A stretch of DNA of 64,000 nt from Streptomyces chartreusis NRRL 3882 (lineage in GTDB: Bacteria > Actinomycetota > Actinomycetes > Streptomycetales > Streptomycetaceae), in NCBI RefSeq assembly GCF_900236475.1, contig NZ_LT963352.1:7241001-7305000 (forward strand), read 5' to 3'. Shown piece by piece: positions 32,114-40,951 of the stretch; positions within the stretch are counted from its first letter, which is position 1, and the number at the start of each line of letters is the position of its first letter. A model generated the notes under the pieces. That model saw nothing but the letters and a program-made list of their open reading frames with translations. It made no database searches and was not told the origin of the DNA. A program made the translations under genes and the position numbers.

Positions 32114-33478
32114 GTGGCAGACCGCACAGCCCCGCTGAGCGTCGAGGAGCTGCACGCCCTCGTCGCCGGCGGTGAGATCGACACTGTCGTCCTGGCCTTC
32201 CCCGACATGCAAGGGCGGCTCCAGGGCAAGCGGTTCGCCGCACGCTTCTTCCTCGACGAGGTCCTCCAGCACGGCACCGAGGGCTGCAACTACCTGCTCG
32301 CCGTCGACACCGAGATGAACACCGTCGACGGCTACGCGATGTCCTCCTGGGACCGCGGCTACGGCGACTTCGCCATGCACCCGGACCTGAGTACCCTGCG
32401 CCGCGTCCCCTGGAACGAGGGCACGGCCATGCTCCACGCCGACCTCGCCTGGAACGACGGCTCGCCCGTGGTCGCCGCACCCCGCCAGATCCTGCGCCGC
32501 CAGCTGGAGCGCCTCGCCGAACTCGGCTACACCGCCCAGGTCGGCACCGAGCTGGAGTTCATCGTCTTCAAGGACACCTACGAACAGGCCTGGGACGCGG
32601 GCTACCGCGGGCTCACCCCGGCCAACCAGTACAACATCGACTACTCGGTCCTCGGCACCGGCCGCATCGAGCCCCTGCTGCGCCGCATCCGCAACGAGAT
32701 GGCGGCCGCGGGCCTCACCGTGGAGTCCGCCAAGGGCGAGTGCAACCCCGGCCAGCACGAGATCGCCTTCCGCTACGACGAGGCCCTGGTCACCTGCGAC
32801 CAGCACGCCGTCTACAAGACCGGCGCCAAGGAGATCGCCTCCCAGGAGGGCATGTCGATCACCTTCATGGCCAAGTACAACGAGCGCGAGGGCAACTCCT
32901 GCCACATCCACCTCTCGCTCGCGGACGCGGACGGCAACAACGCCATGGCGGGGGACGGCGAAGGCGGCATGTCGGACGTGATGCGCCACTTCCTCGCCGG
33001 CCAGCTCGCCGCCCTGCGCGACTTCTCCCTGCTCTACGCCCCCAACATCAACTCCTACAAGCGGTTCCAGCCCGGTTCCTTCGCCCCGACCGCCGTCGCC
33101 TGGGGCCATGACAACCGCACCTGCGCGCTGCGCGTGGTCGGCCACGGCCGCTCCATGCGCTTCGAGAACCGGCTGCCCGGCGGGGACGTCAACCCCTACC
33201 TCGCCGTGGCCGGGCTGGTCGCGGCCGGACTGCACGGCATCGAGCAGAAGCTGGAACTGCCCGAGCCCTGCCCCGGCAACGCCTACGCCGCCGACTTCGC
33301 CCACGTCCCCACCACCCTGCGCGAGGCCGCAGAGCTCTGGGAGAACAGCCCCATCGCCCAGGCCGCCTTCGGCGACGAGGTCGTCGCGCACTACCGCAAC
33401 ATGGCGCGCGTCGAACTGGACGCCTTCGACGCCGCGGTGACCGACTGGGAGCTGCGCCGCTCCTTCGAACGCATGTGA
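32114..33478 (+). CDS. glnA4: Glutamine synthetase-like gamma-glutamyl-amine ligase (GlnA4 type)
   Basis: The 454-residue protein has the glutamine synthetase fold: N-terminal beta-grasp (DTVVLAFPDMQGRLQGKRF), ELEFIVFKDTYEQAW with a metal-binding Glu, ECNPGQHEIAF, NSCHIHLSL and the ATP-binding KRFQPGSFAPTAVAWGHDNRTCALRV, then RFENRLPGGDVNPYL. Family members outside true GlnA ligate glutamate to amines. S. coelicolor GlnA4, whose neighbourhood looks the same, has been reported as a gamma-glutamylethanolamide synthetase; the assignment here rests on that resemblance and the EAT-type permease. GTG at 32114 has AGGAGG 7 nt upstream. The aldehyde dehydrogenase start overlaps its stop. Confidence 0.88.
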   Translation: MADRTAPLSVEELHALVAGGEIDTVVLAFPDMQGRLQGKRFAARFFLDEVLQHGTEGCNYLLAVDTEMNTVDGYAMSSWDRGYGDFAMHPDLSTLRRVPWNEGTAMLHADLAWNDGSPVVAAPRQILRRQLERLAELGYTAQVGTELEFIVFKDTYEQAWDAGYRGLTPANQYNIDYSVLGTGRIEPLLRRIRNEMAAAGLTVESAKGECNPGQHEIAFRYDEALVTCDQHAVYKTGAKEIASQEGMSITFMAKYNEREGNSCHIHLSLADADGNNAMAGDGEGGMSDVMRHFLAGQLAALRDFSLLYAPNINSYKRFQPGSFAPTAVAWGHDNRTCALRVVGHGRSMRFENRLPGGDVNPYLAVAGLVAAGLHGIEQKLELPEPCPGNAYAADFAHVPTTLREAAELWENSPIAQAAFGDEVVAHYRNMARVELDAFDAAVTDWELRRSFERM

Positions 33479-34860
33479 GGTCCTTCTTGTCTTCCGAGCA
33501 CCTTCTGGAAGTACTGAACCCCGCGACCGAGGAGGTCGTCGCCGCCGTCGCCGGGGCGAGTCCGGCCGATGTCGACGCGGCCGTCACCCACGCCGCCAGG
33601 GCACAGCGGATCTGGGCCGCCCTGCCCCCAGCGGACCGCGCCCGGCTGCTGCGCCGCTTCGCGGCCACCGTCGACGAGCACCTGGAGGAACTCGCCCGCC
33701 TGGAGGTCCGGGAGGCCGGCCACACCATCGGCAACGCCCGCTGGGAGGCGGGCAACGTCCGGGACCTGCTGGACTACGCGGCCGGGGGAGTGGAGCGGCT
33801 CACCGGCCGGCAGATCCCGGTGCCCGGCGGCCTCGACGTCACGATCCTCGAACCGCTCGGCGTCGTCGGCGTGATCGCGCCGTGGAACTTCCCCATGCCG
33901 ATCGCCGCCTGGGGCACGGCCCCCGCCCTCGCGGCCGGGAACGCGGTCCTCCTCAAGCCCGCCGAGACCACCCCGCTCACCGCGCTGCGTCTGGCCGAAC
34001 TCGCCCTGGAAGCCGGACTCCCCGAGCACCTCTTCCAGGTCCTGCCCGGACACGGCGCCATCACCGGCGACGCGCTGGTGCGCCACCCCGGGGTCGCCAA
34101 GATCGTCTTCACCGGCTCCACCAGGACCGGCCGGCGGGTCGCCGCGCTCGGCGCCGAGCAGGTCAAGCCGGTCACCCTCGAACTCGGCGGCAAGAGCCCG
34201 AACATCGTCTTCGCCGACGCCGACCTGAAGGCCGCCGTCGACCCCTTCTCCTTCCTGGACAACTCCGGCCAGGACTGCTGCGCCCGCACCCGCATCCTGG
34301 TCCAGGAGACGGTGTACGACGAGGTCCGCGAGCGGCTCGCCGAGACGCTGGCCGCCGTGGTGGTGGGCGATCCGGCCGACGAGAAGACGCAGATGGGCCC
34401 GCTGATCTCCCGGCAGCAGCTGGACCGCGTCCGCGGCTTCGTACCCGAGGACGCCCCGGCCCTGCGGGGCAGCGCACCCGAGGGGCCCGGCTTCTGGTTC
34501 CCGCCGACCGTGCTCACCGGGGAGCGGCCCGACTCGGCGGCGGCCTGCGAGGAGATCTTCGGCCCGGTCGCCGTCCTGCTGCCCTTCACCGACGAGGCCG
34601 ACGCGATCCGCCTCGCCAACGACACCCCCTACGGCCTCTCCGGCTCCATCTGGACCCGGGACGTCGGCCGTGCCCTGCGCGTCTCCCAGGCCGTGCGCGC
34701 CGGCAACCTGTCCGTCAACTCCCACGCCAGCGTCCGCTACTGGACCCCCTTCGGCGGCTACAAGCAGTCGGGCGTCGGCCGCGAGCTCGGTCCCGAGGCC
34801 CTGGCCGCCTTCACCGAAACCAAGAACGTCTTCATCAGCACGGAGGGCCCCGCACAGTGA
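33475..34860 (+). CDS. NAD(P)-dependent aldehyde dehydrogenase
   Basis: The 461-residue enzyme has the aldehyde dehydrogenase signatures: PWNFPMPIAAWGTAPALAAGNAVLLKPAETTP, general base Glu236 in LELGGKSPN, and catalytic Cys268 in SGQDCCARTR, plus FGPVAVLLPF. It should oxidise an aldehyde to the acid, here probably gamma-glutamylacetaldehyde to gamma-glutamylglycine (inference from neighbours). The GTG at 33475 overlaps the ligase stop; a TTG at 33487 with GAGG upstream is an alternative. The dehydrogenase that follows overlaps its stop in the same way, so ligase, aldehyde dehydrogenase and SDR form a tightly coupled operon. Confidence 0.92.
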   Translation: MRSFLSSEHLLEVLNPATEEVVAAVAGASPADVDAAVTHAARAQRIWAALPPADRARLLRRFAATVDEHLEELARLEVREAGHTIGNARWEAGNVRDLLDYAAGGVERLTGRQIPVPGGLDVTILEPLGVVGVIAPWNFPMPIAAWGTAPALAAGNAVLLKPAETTPLTALRLAELALEAGLPEHLFQVLPGHGAITGDALVRHPGVAKIVFTGSTRTGRRVAALGAEQVKPVTLELGGKSPNIVFADADLKAAVDPFSFLDNSGQDCCARTRILVQETVYDEVRERLAETLAAVVVGDPADEKTQMGPLISRQQLDRVRGFVPEDAPALRGSAPEGPGFWFPPTVLTGERPDSAAACEEIFGPVAVLLPFTDEADAIRLANDTPYGLSGSIWTRDVGRALRVSQAVRAGNLSVNSHASVRYWTPFGGYKQSGVGRELGPEALAAFTETKNVFISTEGPAQ

Positions 34861-35642
34861 CCGCTCAGGAAAGCATCTGCCGCCGGCTGGTCGGCCGCAG
34901 CGCCGTCGTCACCGGAGCCGGCAGCGGCATCGGTCTGGCCGCCGCCCGCCGTCTCGCGTCCGAGGGCGCGCACGTCGTCTGCGCCGACGTCGACGAGGCA
35001 CGCGGCAAGGCGGCCGCCGAGGAGACCGGCGGCATCTTCGTGAAGGTGGACGTCACCGACGCCGAGCAGGTCGAGGCCCTCTTCAAGACGGCCCAGGACA
35101 CCTACGGCAGCGTCGACATCGCCTTCAACAACGCCGGCATCTCCCCGCCCGACGACGACTCCATCCTGGAGACCGGCCTGGAGGCCTGGAAGCGCGTCCA
35201 GGAGGTCAACCTCACCTCGGTCTACCTCTGCTGCAAGGCCGCCATCCCGTACATGCGGCGCCAGGGCAAGGGCTCGATCATCAACACGGCGTCCTTCGTG
35301 GCGAGGATGGGCGCCGCCACCAGCCAGATCTCGTACACGGCCTCCAAGGGCGGCGTCCTCGCCATGTCCCGTGAGCTGGGCGTGCAGTTCGCCCGCGAGG
35401 GCATCCGGGTCAACGCCCTGTGCCCCGGCCCGGTCAACACCCCGCTCCTCCAGGAGCTGTTCGCCAAGGACCCGGAGCGCGCCGCGCGCCGCCTGGTACA
35501 CATCCCGCTGGGCCGGTTCGCCGAGGCCGAGGAGATCGCCGCCGCCGTGGCCTTCCTCGCCAGCGACGACTCCTCCTTCGTGAACGCCACCGACTTCCTG
35601 GTCGACGGCGGGATCGCGGGAGCGTACGTCACACCCCTGTAA
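34857..35642 (+). CDS. Short-chain dehydrogenase/reductase
   Basis: The 261-residue classical SDR has TGAGSGIG (19-26) for the dinucleotide, NNAG, and the catalytic Tyr160 and Lys164 in YTASK, with Ser in NTASF. It probably oxidises the alcohol of the gamma-glutamylated amine to the aldehyde used by the preceding enzyme, which fits an ethanolamide substrate that has a free hydroxyl (inference). GTG at 34857 overlaps the aldehyde dehydrogenase stop. It is the last gene of the operon; no clear terminator was seen before the DUF2510 gene. Confidence 0.9.
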   Translation: MTAQESICRRLVGRSAVVTGAGSGIGLAAARRLASEGAHVVCADVDEARGKAAAEETGGIFVKVDVTDAEQVEALFKTAQDTYGSVDIAFNNAGISPPDDDSILETGLEAWKRVQEVNLTSVYLCCKAAIPYMRRQGKGSIINTASFVARMGAATSQISYTASKGGVLAMSRELGVQFAREGIRVNALCPGPVNTPLLQELFAKDPERAARRLVHIPLGRFAEAEEIAAAVAFLASDDSSFVNATDFLVDGGIAGAYVTPL

Positions 35643-35685
35643 AAGGCGTGTCCGGACGGCCGGGATCCGGCTCTACAGTGCCGGG

Positions 35686-36591
35686 ATGAGCATGACGCCG
35701 CCGCCCGGCTGGTATCCCGACCCGCACGGCCCGCATCTGGAACGCTGGTGGGACGGCACGGCCTGGACCGAGCACCGCCGCGCGCCCGAGGCGCCCGCCA
35801 CCCCGCCGCCGGGCGGCGGCACCGGCCGCACGAAGGTGGTCGCCCTGACCGCCACGGGCGTCGTTCTGGTCGCCGCGATCGTCACCGGAGCCGTCGCCCT
35901 CGGCGGGGGCGACGGCGGCGGCACGGAGGCCACGACCGCCCCCACCTCCACCGTCGAGCCCAGCCCCGACTCGTCGGAGCCGACCCCCGAGGCGTCCGCC
36001 TCCGAGCCGTCCGCCGACGACCCCGCGATCGTCGAGGACCAGCTCAACGGCATAACGTTCCCCCTGCTCGACGGCTGGGTCCTCCCCCAGTACGTCGCCC
36101 AGGACGACGTCGTCATGACGACCGACGGCACCTACGACTGCCCCGGCGGCGTCGGCGTCTGCCGCCACGGCCTCGTCTTCTCCCGCACGGTGACCGAGAC
36201 CGACGAGAAGTCCCCCGAGGCCCTCGCCAAGGCGGACATCGACGCCGCCGCCGACGATGCCTACGACCGCGACGCGCTCGGCCGCGAGCTCTACGGGGGC
36301 GTCGAGTCGCACCAGCAGGTCAAGTCCGGTCCGGTCGCGGTGGCGGGCCGCGCCGGGTACCTCGTGCGCTGGCGCGTGCGGACCGCCAAGGGGCCGGGCG
36401 GCTACGTCCAGTCGCTCGTCTTCCCGTCCAGCGTCGGCACCGAGTCGCCCGTGCTCGTCCGCTACGTCTTCGACGCGGGCCAGGACGGACCGCCGCTCGC
36501 CGACATGGACCGCATCACCGAGGGCATCCGGCCGTTCGGCGACGCGGACACGGGCGGCGGCGTGGGCAGCAGCATCGGCCCGCCGGACTGA
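35686..36591 (+). CDS. DUF2510 membrane protein with extracytoplasmic domain
   Basis: The 301-residue protein begins with a DUF2510 motif (GWYPDPHGPHLERWWDGTAWTEHRR, residues 7-32) found at the N-terminus of many actinobacterial membrane proteins. One membrane helix follows (about 49-67, VVALTATGVVLVAAIVTGAVAL), then a Ser/Thr/Pro/Glu-rich linker and a folded domain of about 180 residues outside the cell, with a CPGGVGVC pair of cysteines that may form a disulfide. Function unknown. TACAGT at 35674-35679 lies 6 nt before the ATG, indicating a leaderless transcript separate from the upstream operon. Confidence 0.8.
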   Translation: MSMTPPPGWYPDPHGPHLERWWDGTAWTEHRRAPEAPATPPPGGGTGRTKVVALTATGVVLVAAIVTGAVALGGGDGGGTEATTAPTSTVEPSPDSSEPTPEASASEPSADDPAIVEDQLNGITFPLLDGWVLPQYVAQDDVVMTTDGTYDCPGGVGVCRHGLVFSRTVTETDEKSPEALAKADIDAAADDAYDRDALGRELYGGVESHQQVKSGPVAVAGRAGYLVRWRVRTAKGPGGYVQSLVFPSSVGTESPVLVRYVFDAGQDGPPLADMDRITEGIRPFGDADTGGGVGSSIGPPD

Positions 36592-36612
36592 GCGGCACCG
36601 ACCGCGGGGCCG

Positions 36613-37815
36613 CTACAGGAACGTGTGGCCCTCGCCGCGGTACGTCGGCACGGTCGCCGTCACCGCGTCCCCCTCCACCAGGTGCAGCACGTCGAAGCGC
36701 TCGCACAGCTCACCGGCCTTCGCGTGCCGGAACCACACCTTGTCACCGATCAGCAGGTCGTCGGCGGGCGAGCCGAGCAGCGGCGTCTGCACCTCACCGG
36801 CCCCCTCCTGAGGGTCGTAGCGCAGCCCCTGGGGCAGATACGGCACGGGCAGCCGGTCGGGCCCGGCCGCGCCGGAGGCGGGGTACCCGCCACCGAGGAC
36901 CGTCACGACCCCGACGCCCGGCCGCCGTACGACGGGCTGGGCGAAGAGAGCCGCCGGACGGCCGCTGAACGACGTGTAGTTGTCGAACAGCCGCGGCACG
37001 TACAGCCCCGACCCGGCGCCGATCTCGGTCACCGCGTCCTCGGCCGCCGTGTGCTGCACCGAGCCGGTGCCGCCGCCGTTGACGAACTCCAGCCCCGGCA
37101 CGACGGCCCGCACCGCACGCACCACCTCCGCACGCCGCTCGGCGAGTTCACGCTTGGCGGCGGCCTGCATCAGCCGGATGGCGCGGGACCGCAGCGGCCG
37201 TCCCGCGACCGCGTCCCCGACACCGGCGACGTGCCCCTCGTACGCCATGATCCCCACGACCTCGAAGCCCGGCCGGCGGGCCACGGCCCGGGCCAGGTCG
37301 GCGACCTGGGCGGGGGAGTGCAGCGGCGAACGCCGGGCCCCGACGCGCACCCGCCCGCCGAGCAGCTTCAGGGAAGTGTCCAACTCCAGGCAGACCCGCA
37401 CGACTTCACGTCCGCCGCCCCGCGAAGCATCGATGAGATCGAGCTGGGCGACGTCGTCGACCATCACGGTCACGGCGGCGGCGAGCTTGGGATCACCGGC
37501 GAGTTCGCCGTACCCGGCCCGGTCGGCGGACGGGTAGGCGAGCAGCACGTCGTCGAACCCCGAGCGCGCCAGCCACAGCGACTCGGCGAGGGTGAACGAC
37601 ATGATCCCCGCGAAACCGTCCCGGGCCAGGACGCGTTCCAGCAGCGCCCGGCATCGCACGGACTTGCTGGCCACCCGCACGGGCTTGCCCCCGGCGCGAC
37701 GGGCCAGATCCGCGGCGTTGGCGTCGAAGGCGTCCAGGTCCACGATCGCGAGAGGGGCGTCGAGATGGGCGGTGGCCCGGTCGTAACGGGCCCGGTCGGA
37801 GGCGCGCGCAGTCAT
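36613..37815 (-). CDS. Fold-type III PLP enzyme (alanine racemase / D-threonine aldolase-like)
   Basis: The 400-residue protein has the TIM-barrel PLP domain of the alanine racemase/D-threonine aldolase superfamily. The PLP lysine is Lys51 in VRVASKSVR; later motifs are EVVGIMAYEGHVAGVGD and VNGGGTGSV, and the C-terminal beta domain ends in LLIGDKVWFRHAKAGELCERFDVLHLV, where His and Cys residues resemble the metal site of D-threonine aldolases. Substrate (D-amino acid deamination, aldol cleavage or racemisation) cannot be decided. ATG at 37815 is used; the frame continues upstream without family similarity. Single gene, convergent with the DUF2510 gene. Confidence 0.85.
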   Translation of the reverse strand: MTARASDRARYDRATAHLDAPLAIVDLDAFDANAADLARRAGGKPVRVASKSVRCRALLERVLARDGFAGIMSFTLAESLWLARSGFDDVLLAYPSADRAGYGELAGDPKLAAAVTVMVDDVAQLDLIDASRGGGREVVRVCLELDTSLKLLGGRVRVGARRSPLHSPAQVADLARAVARRPGFEVVGIMAYEGHVAGVGDAVAGRPLRSRAIRLMQAAAKRELAERRAEVVRAVRAVVPGLEFVNGGGTGSVQHTAAEDAVTEIGAGSGLYVPRLFDNYTSFSGRPAALFAQPVVRRPGVGVVTVLGGGYPASGAAGPDRLPVPYLPQGLRYDPQEGAGEVQTPLLGSPADDLLIGDKVWFRHAKAGELCERFDVLHLVEGDAVTATVPTYRGEGHTFL

Positions 37816-38085
37816 GAACGCAGCCTGCCAGACAGGATTACCGCAGGGTAGGGGGACGTTCCGGGCAGATGCCCCGGGCTCGTGGACTGGTTCCCGTTCG
37901 CCCAGGAACAAGCCGTAGAGTGACGCGCACGTACGGCGGAGCGGCGCCGGCCGGACTTCCGTGCCGGGATGACGCTCCATCCGTACGGGTATGTGTGCCC
38001 GGGACGACTCAGTGCCGGGCCTCGGGCAGGAGGACACCGGCCCGCGCAGTGCGCAGCGGCCCGGGTACGAGGAAACGGGGGGTGC

Positions 38086-39708
38086 ATGAGCACGGAAGCA
38101 CAGCGTGCCTCTTTTCCCCCGCGCCCCAGCACCCCGCCACGCCCCGCACACCCACCGGCCCCGGCCGAGGACGCCCAGGCGGCACCTTCCGGCCCGGCCC
38201 CGGGTGCGCGGCGTCCGTCGCCGGAGCGGGACACCGACACGTCAGGGTCCGCTGCCGCCTGGCAGGAAACGACCGCTCGGGGCGGTGGCGCGGCCTCCGG
38301 TCAGACCGACGGCACGAACGGCGGCCCCCGTTTCCCGAGCTTCGGCGACACCATGGCCCGGCGTGCCGAGTCCACCGCACCCGGGCGTACCGAGCCCGCC
38401 GCCCCGCCCCCGCCCCGCGCCTCCGACCGGTTCCCGGACACGCAGTCCGGCGCCGGCCGCGTGACGCGATCCGAGTCGAACAGGCCGTCCACCCCACCCG
38501 ACGCCCCTCCGCGACTGCGCCACCTCCCCACGCAGGGCTCGTCCGGCCGGCCGGGGCAGGCCCCCACGTCACGCCGTACCGGCGCCCCTGCCGAAGGCTC
38601 CTCGGAGACGACCGCACGATTGCGACCGGTCCCCGCCGACCCGGCACCCGCCGAGCCAGCCGCGCGCCCGTCCTCCGGGCCTGCTGAATCCTTCGGCCGC
38701 CCCGGTTCCGCGGGGCCGGGCGTTCCGCCACGCCCCGCGCGGGAGCCACAGGTCACTGCCGACGCCACGGCCGGGCGTGGCATCCGCATTCCCTCCGCAC
38801 CCGCACACCGGCCCACCGACGTCTCCCCCGACCCGTCCCTCTCCTGGAGCGCCCCTCCGGCCCCCGGCCACACTCCTTCCGGCACACGCCCCGCCGTGTC
38901 CTTCGGGGAGCCCGAGGGGTACGACGGCGACGGACGGCCCCGGCCGCTCGGGCGGCGCGGGGCGTCCCAGACCGCCGCTGCCGCCGTCTGTCTCGTGCTC
39001 GGGCTGGGGCTCATCTCGGGCGCGGTCACCGGGAGCTGGCTCGTCGGGGACTCCGGTCGGGAGGGCTCGCGCAGCACCTTCGCCGCGGCCGGCAGCCTCT
39101 GGCACAGCGTTCCCGTCGACCAGTTGTTCCCGCCCACCGTGCAGGGCCAGGGAGCCGGCCCCGGCGGAGCCGACCGCACCTGGACCCGGATAGCCGTCGC
39201 CCCGGACAGCGGCTGCGAGGACGCCTTCGACCCCCTGCTGCGCAAGGCCCTCGCCCCCGTCGGCTGCGAGCGGCTCCTGCGCGCCACCTACACCGACGCC
39301 ACCGAGAGCTACGTGACCACCGTCGGCCTGCTCTTCACGAAGGCCGACGCCCCGGGCATGACCTCCCTCGCGAACCGTTTCCGCAAGGAGCGCCTGGACC
39401 GCCGCAGCGATCTGATGCCCCTGCCGTACGCCGCGAAGGACACGCCCGCCGCCCACTTCGGCGCGAAGCAGCGCGCCGCCTGGACCGTCTCCGTGCTGAC
39501 CGAGGCCCCGGTCGTCGTCTACGCCGTCTCCGGCTGGGCCGACGGCCGTACCGTCGACGACCCGCAGCCCGCCGGGGACGCCATGCAGGCCGGCGCCACC
39601 ACCGCCCCCGCCCAGGCCGGCCTCGGCAACGAGGCACAGGGCCTCGCCGACCGCGTCGAACGCGGCCTGCGCAAGAACGTCCGTCCGGCCACGGAGCAGC
39701 CGTCGTGA
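38086..39708 (+). CDS. Large proline-rich membrane protein coupled to mycosin
   Basis: The 540-residue protein has a cytoplasmic N-terminal 300 residues extremely rich in Pro, Ala, Arg, Ser and Gly and probably disordered, one membrane helix (about 303-325, AAAAVCLVLGLGLISGAVTGSWLV) and an extracytoplasmic domain of about 210 residues (FPPTVQGQGAG ... DAFDPLLRKALAPVGCERLLRATY ... YVTTVGLLFTKADAPGM). The protease gene starts inside its stop codon (GTGA), so both are made together. The pairing suggests a membrane partner or substrate for the mycosin (inference); no named family is recognised. ATG at 38086 follows a G-rich stretch (GGAAACGGGGGG). Confidence 0.75.
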   Translation: MSTEAQRASFPPRPSTPPRPAHPPAPAEDAQAAPSGPAPGARRPSPERDTDTSGSAAAWQETTARGGGAASGQTDGTNGGPRFPSFGDTMARRAESTAPGRTEPAAPPPPRASDRFPDTQSGAGRVTRSESNRPSTPPDAPPRLRHLPTQGSSGRPGQAPTSRRTGAPAEGSSETTARLRPVPADPAPAEPAARPSSGPAESFGRPGSAGPGVPPRPAREPQVTADATAGRGIRIPSAPAHRPTDVSPDPSLSWSAPPAPGHTPSGTRPAVSFGEPEGYDGDGRPRPLGRRGASQTAAAAVCLVLGLGLISGAVTGSWLVGDSGREGSRSTFAAAGSLWHSVPVDQLFPPTVQGQGAGPGGADRTWTRIAVAPDSGCEDAFDPLLRKALAPVGCERLLRATYTDATESYVTTVGLLFTKADAPGMTSLANRFRKERLDRRSDLMPLPYAAKDTPAAHFGAKQRAAWTVSVLTEAPVVVYAVSGWADGRTVDDPQPAGDAMQAGATTAPAQAGLGNEAQGLADRVERGLRKNVRPATEQPS

Positions 39709-40907
39709 AAGCCACCAGGAAACCGGCCGGCCGAGCCGCCGGGGCCGGCCGGTCCGCGGCGCTGAGCGTCCTGCTCGCCGCCGGCCTCGTCCTCCTGCCC
39801 GCCACCACCGCCCACGCCGACGGCATCCGCGCCCAGCAGTGGGCCCTGGAGGCGATGCACACCCAGGAGGCCTGGCGGACCACCAAGGGCGAGGGCGTCA
39901 CCGTCGCCGTCCTGGACACCGGCGTCGAGGCCGACCACCCCGACCTGATCGGCAACGTCCTCACCGGCAAGGACCTGGTCGGATTCGGAGCCGAACCCGG
40001 CGACCGCGCCTGGGCCCGCCACGGCACCGCCATGGCCGGGATCATCGCCGGGCACGGACACGGCCCGGGCAACGCCGACGGCGTCCTCGGCATCGCCCCC
40101 GAGGCGAAGATCCTCCCCGTCCGCGTGATCCTGGAGGACGGCGACCCCTCCCGCGCCAAGGCCCGCAGCACCCGCGGCAACGCCCTCGCCGACGGCATCC
40201 GCTGGGCCGCCGACCACGGCGCCGACGTCATCAACCTCTCCCTCGGCGACGACTCCGCCTCCGCGCATCCGGAACCCGCCGAGGACCAGGCCATCCAGTA
40301 CGCCCTGAAGAAGGGCGTGGTCGTCGTCGCCTCCGCCGGCAACGGCGGCGAGAAGGGCGACCGCATCTCCTACCCGGCCGCCTACCCGGGCGTCATCGCC
40401 GCCACCGCCGTGGACCGCGCCGGAACCCGCGCCCCGTTCTCCACCCGCCGCTGGTACGCCACCGTCAGCGCCCCCGGCGTCGACGTCGTCATCGCCGACC
40501 CCGACCACAAGTACTACGAGGGCTGGGGCACCAGCGCCGCCGCCGCCTTCGTCTCCGGCGCCGCCGCCCTGGTCAAGGCCGCCCACCCCGATCTGACCCC
40601 GGCCCAGATCAAGTCGCTCCTGGAGGACACCGCCCGCAACGCCCCCGCCGGGGGCCGCGACGACTCCCGCGGCTTCGGCTTCGTCGACCCGGCCGCCGCC
40701 ATCAAGGCCGCCGACCGGCTCGAACCGCAGGGCCTCCGCTCGGCGGCGTACGGCGCGAAGTACTTCGGCAGCGGCCCCGACGCCACCGGCTCCGGCGACG
40801 ACACCGCCGACTGGGCCGCCCCCCTCGCGGGCAGTGCCGGCGGCGTCCTGCTGGTCGCGGCGGTCGTCCTGTGGCGCGGCCGCCGCACGAGCCGCCAGGA
40901 CTTCTGA
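39705..40907 (+). CDS. Type VII secretion-associated serine protease (mycosin)
   Basis: The 400-residue subtilase has an N-terminal signal (about 17-38), the catalytic triad Asp71 (VAVLDTGVEADHPDL), His106 (HGTAMAGIIAG) and Ser277 (GWGTSAAAAFVSGAAAL), and a C-terminal membrane helix (GSAGGVLLVAAVVLW) followed by a basic end, the layout of mycosins. These proteases sit on the outer face of ESX secretion complexes. No EccC ATPase, EccB/D/E or WXG100 gene is in the window. It is translationally coupled to the preceding proline-rich membrane protein. Confidence 0.9.
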   Translation: MKATRKPAGRAAGAGRSAALSVLLAAGLVLLPATTAHADGIRAQQWALEAMHTQEAWRTTKGEGVTVAVLDTGVEADHPDLIGNVLTGKDLVGFGAEPGDRAWARHGTAMAGIIAGHGHGPGNADGVLGIAPEAKILPVRVILEDGDPSRAKARSTRGNALADGIRWAADHGADVINLSLGDDSASAHPEPAEDQAIQYALKKGVVVVASAGNGGEKGDRISYPAAYPGVIAATAVDRAGTRAPFSTRRWYATVSAPGVDVVIADPDHKYYEGWGTSAAAAFVSGAAALVKAAHPDLTPAQIKSLLEDTARNAPAGGRDDSRGFGFVDPAAAIKAADRLEPQGLRSAAYGAKYFGSGPDATGSGDDTADWAAPLAGSAGGVLLVAAVVLWRGRRTSRQDF

Positions 40908-40951
40908 GCTGCCGCCGGTGGCCCGGCCGCCGGCCGATAGGCTCGACGACC

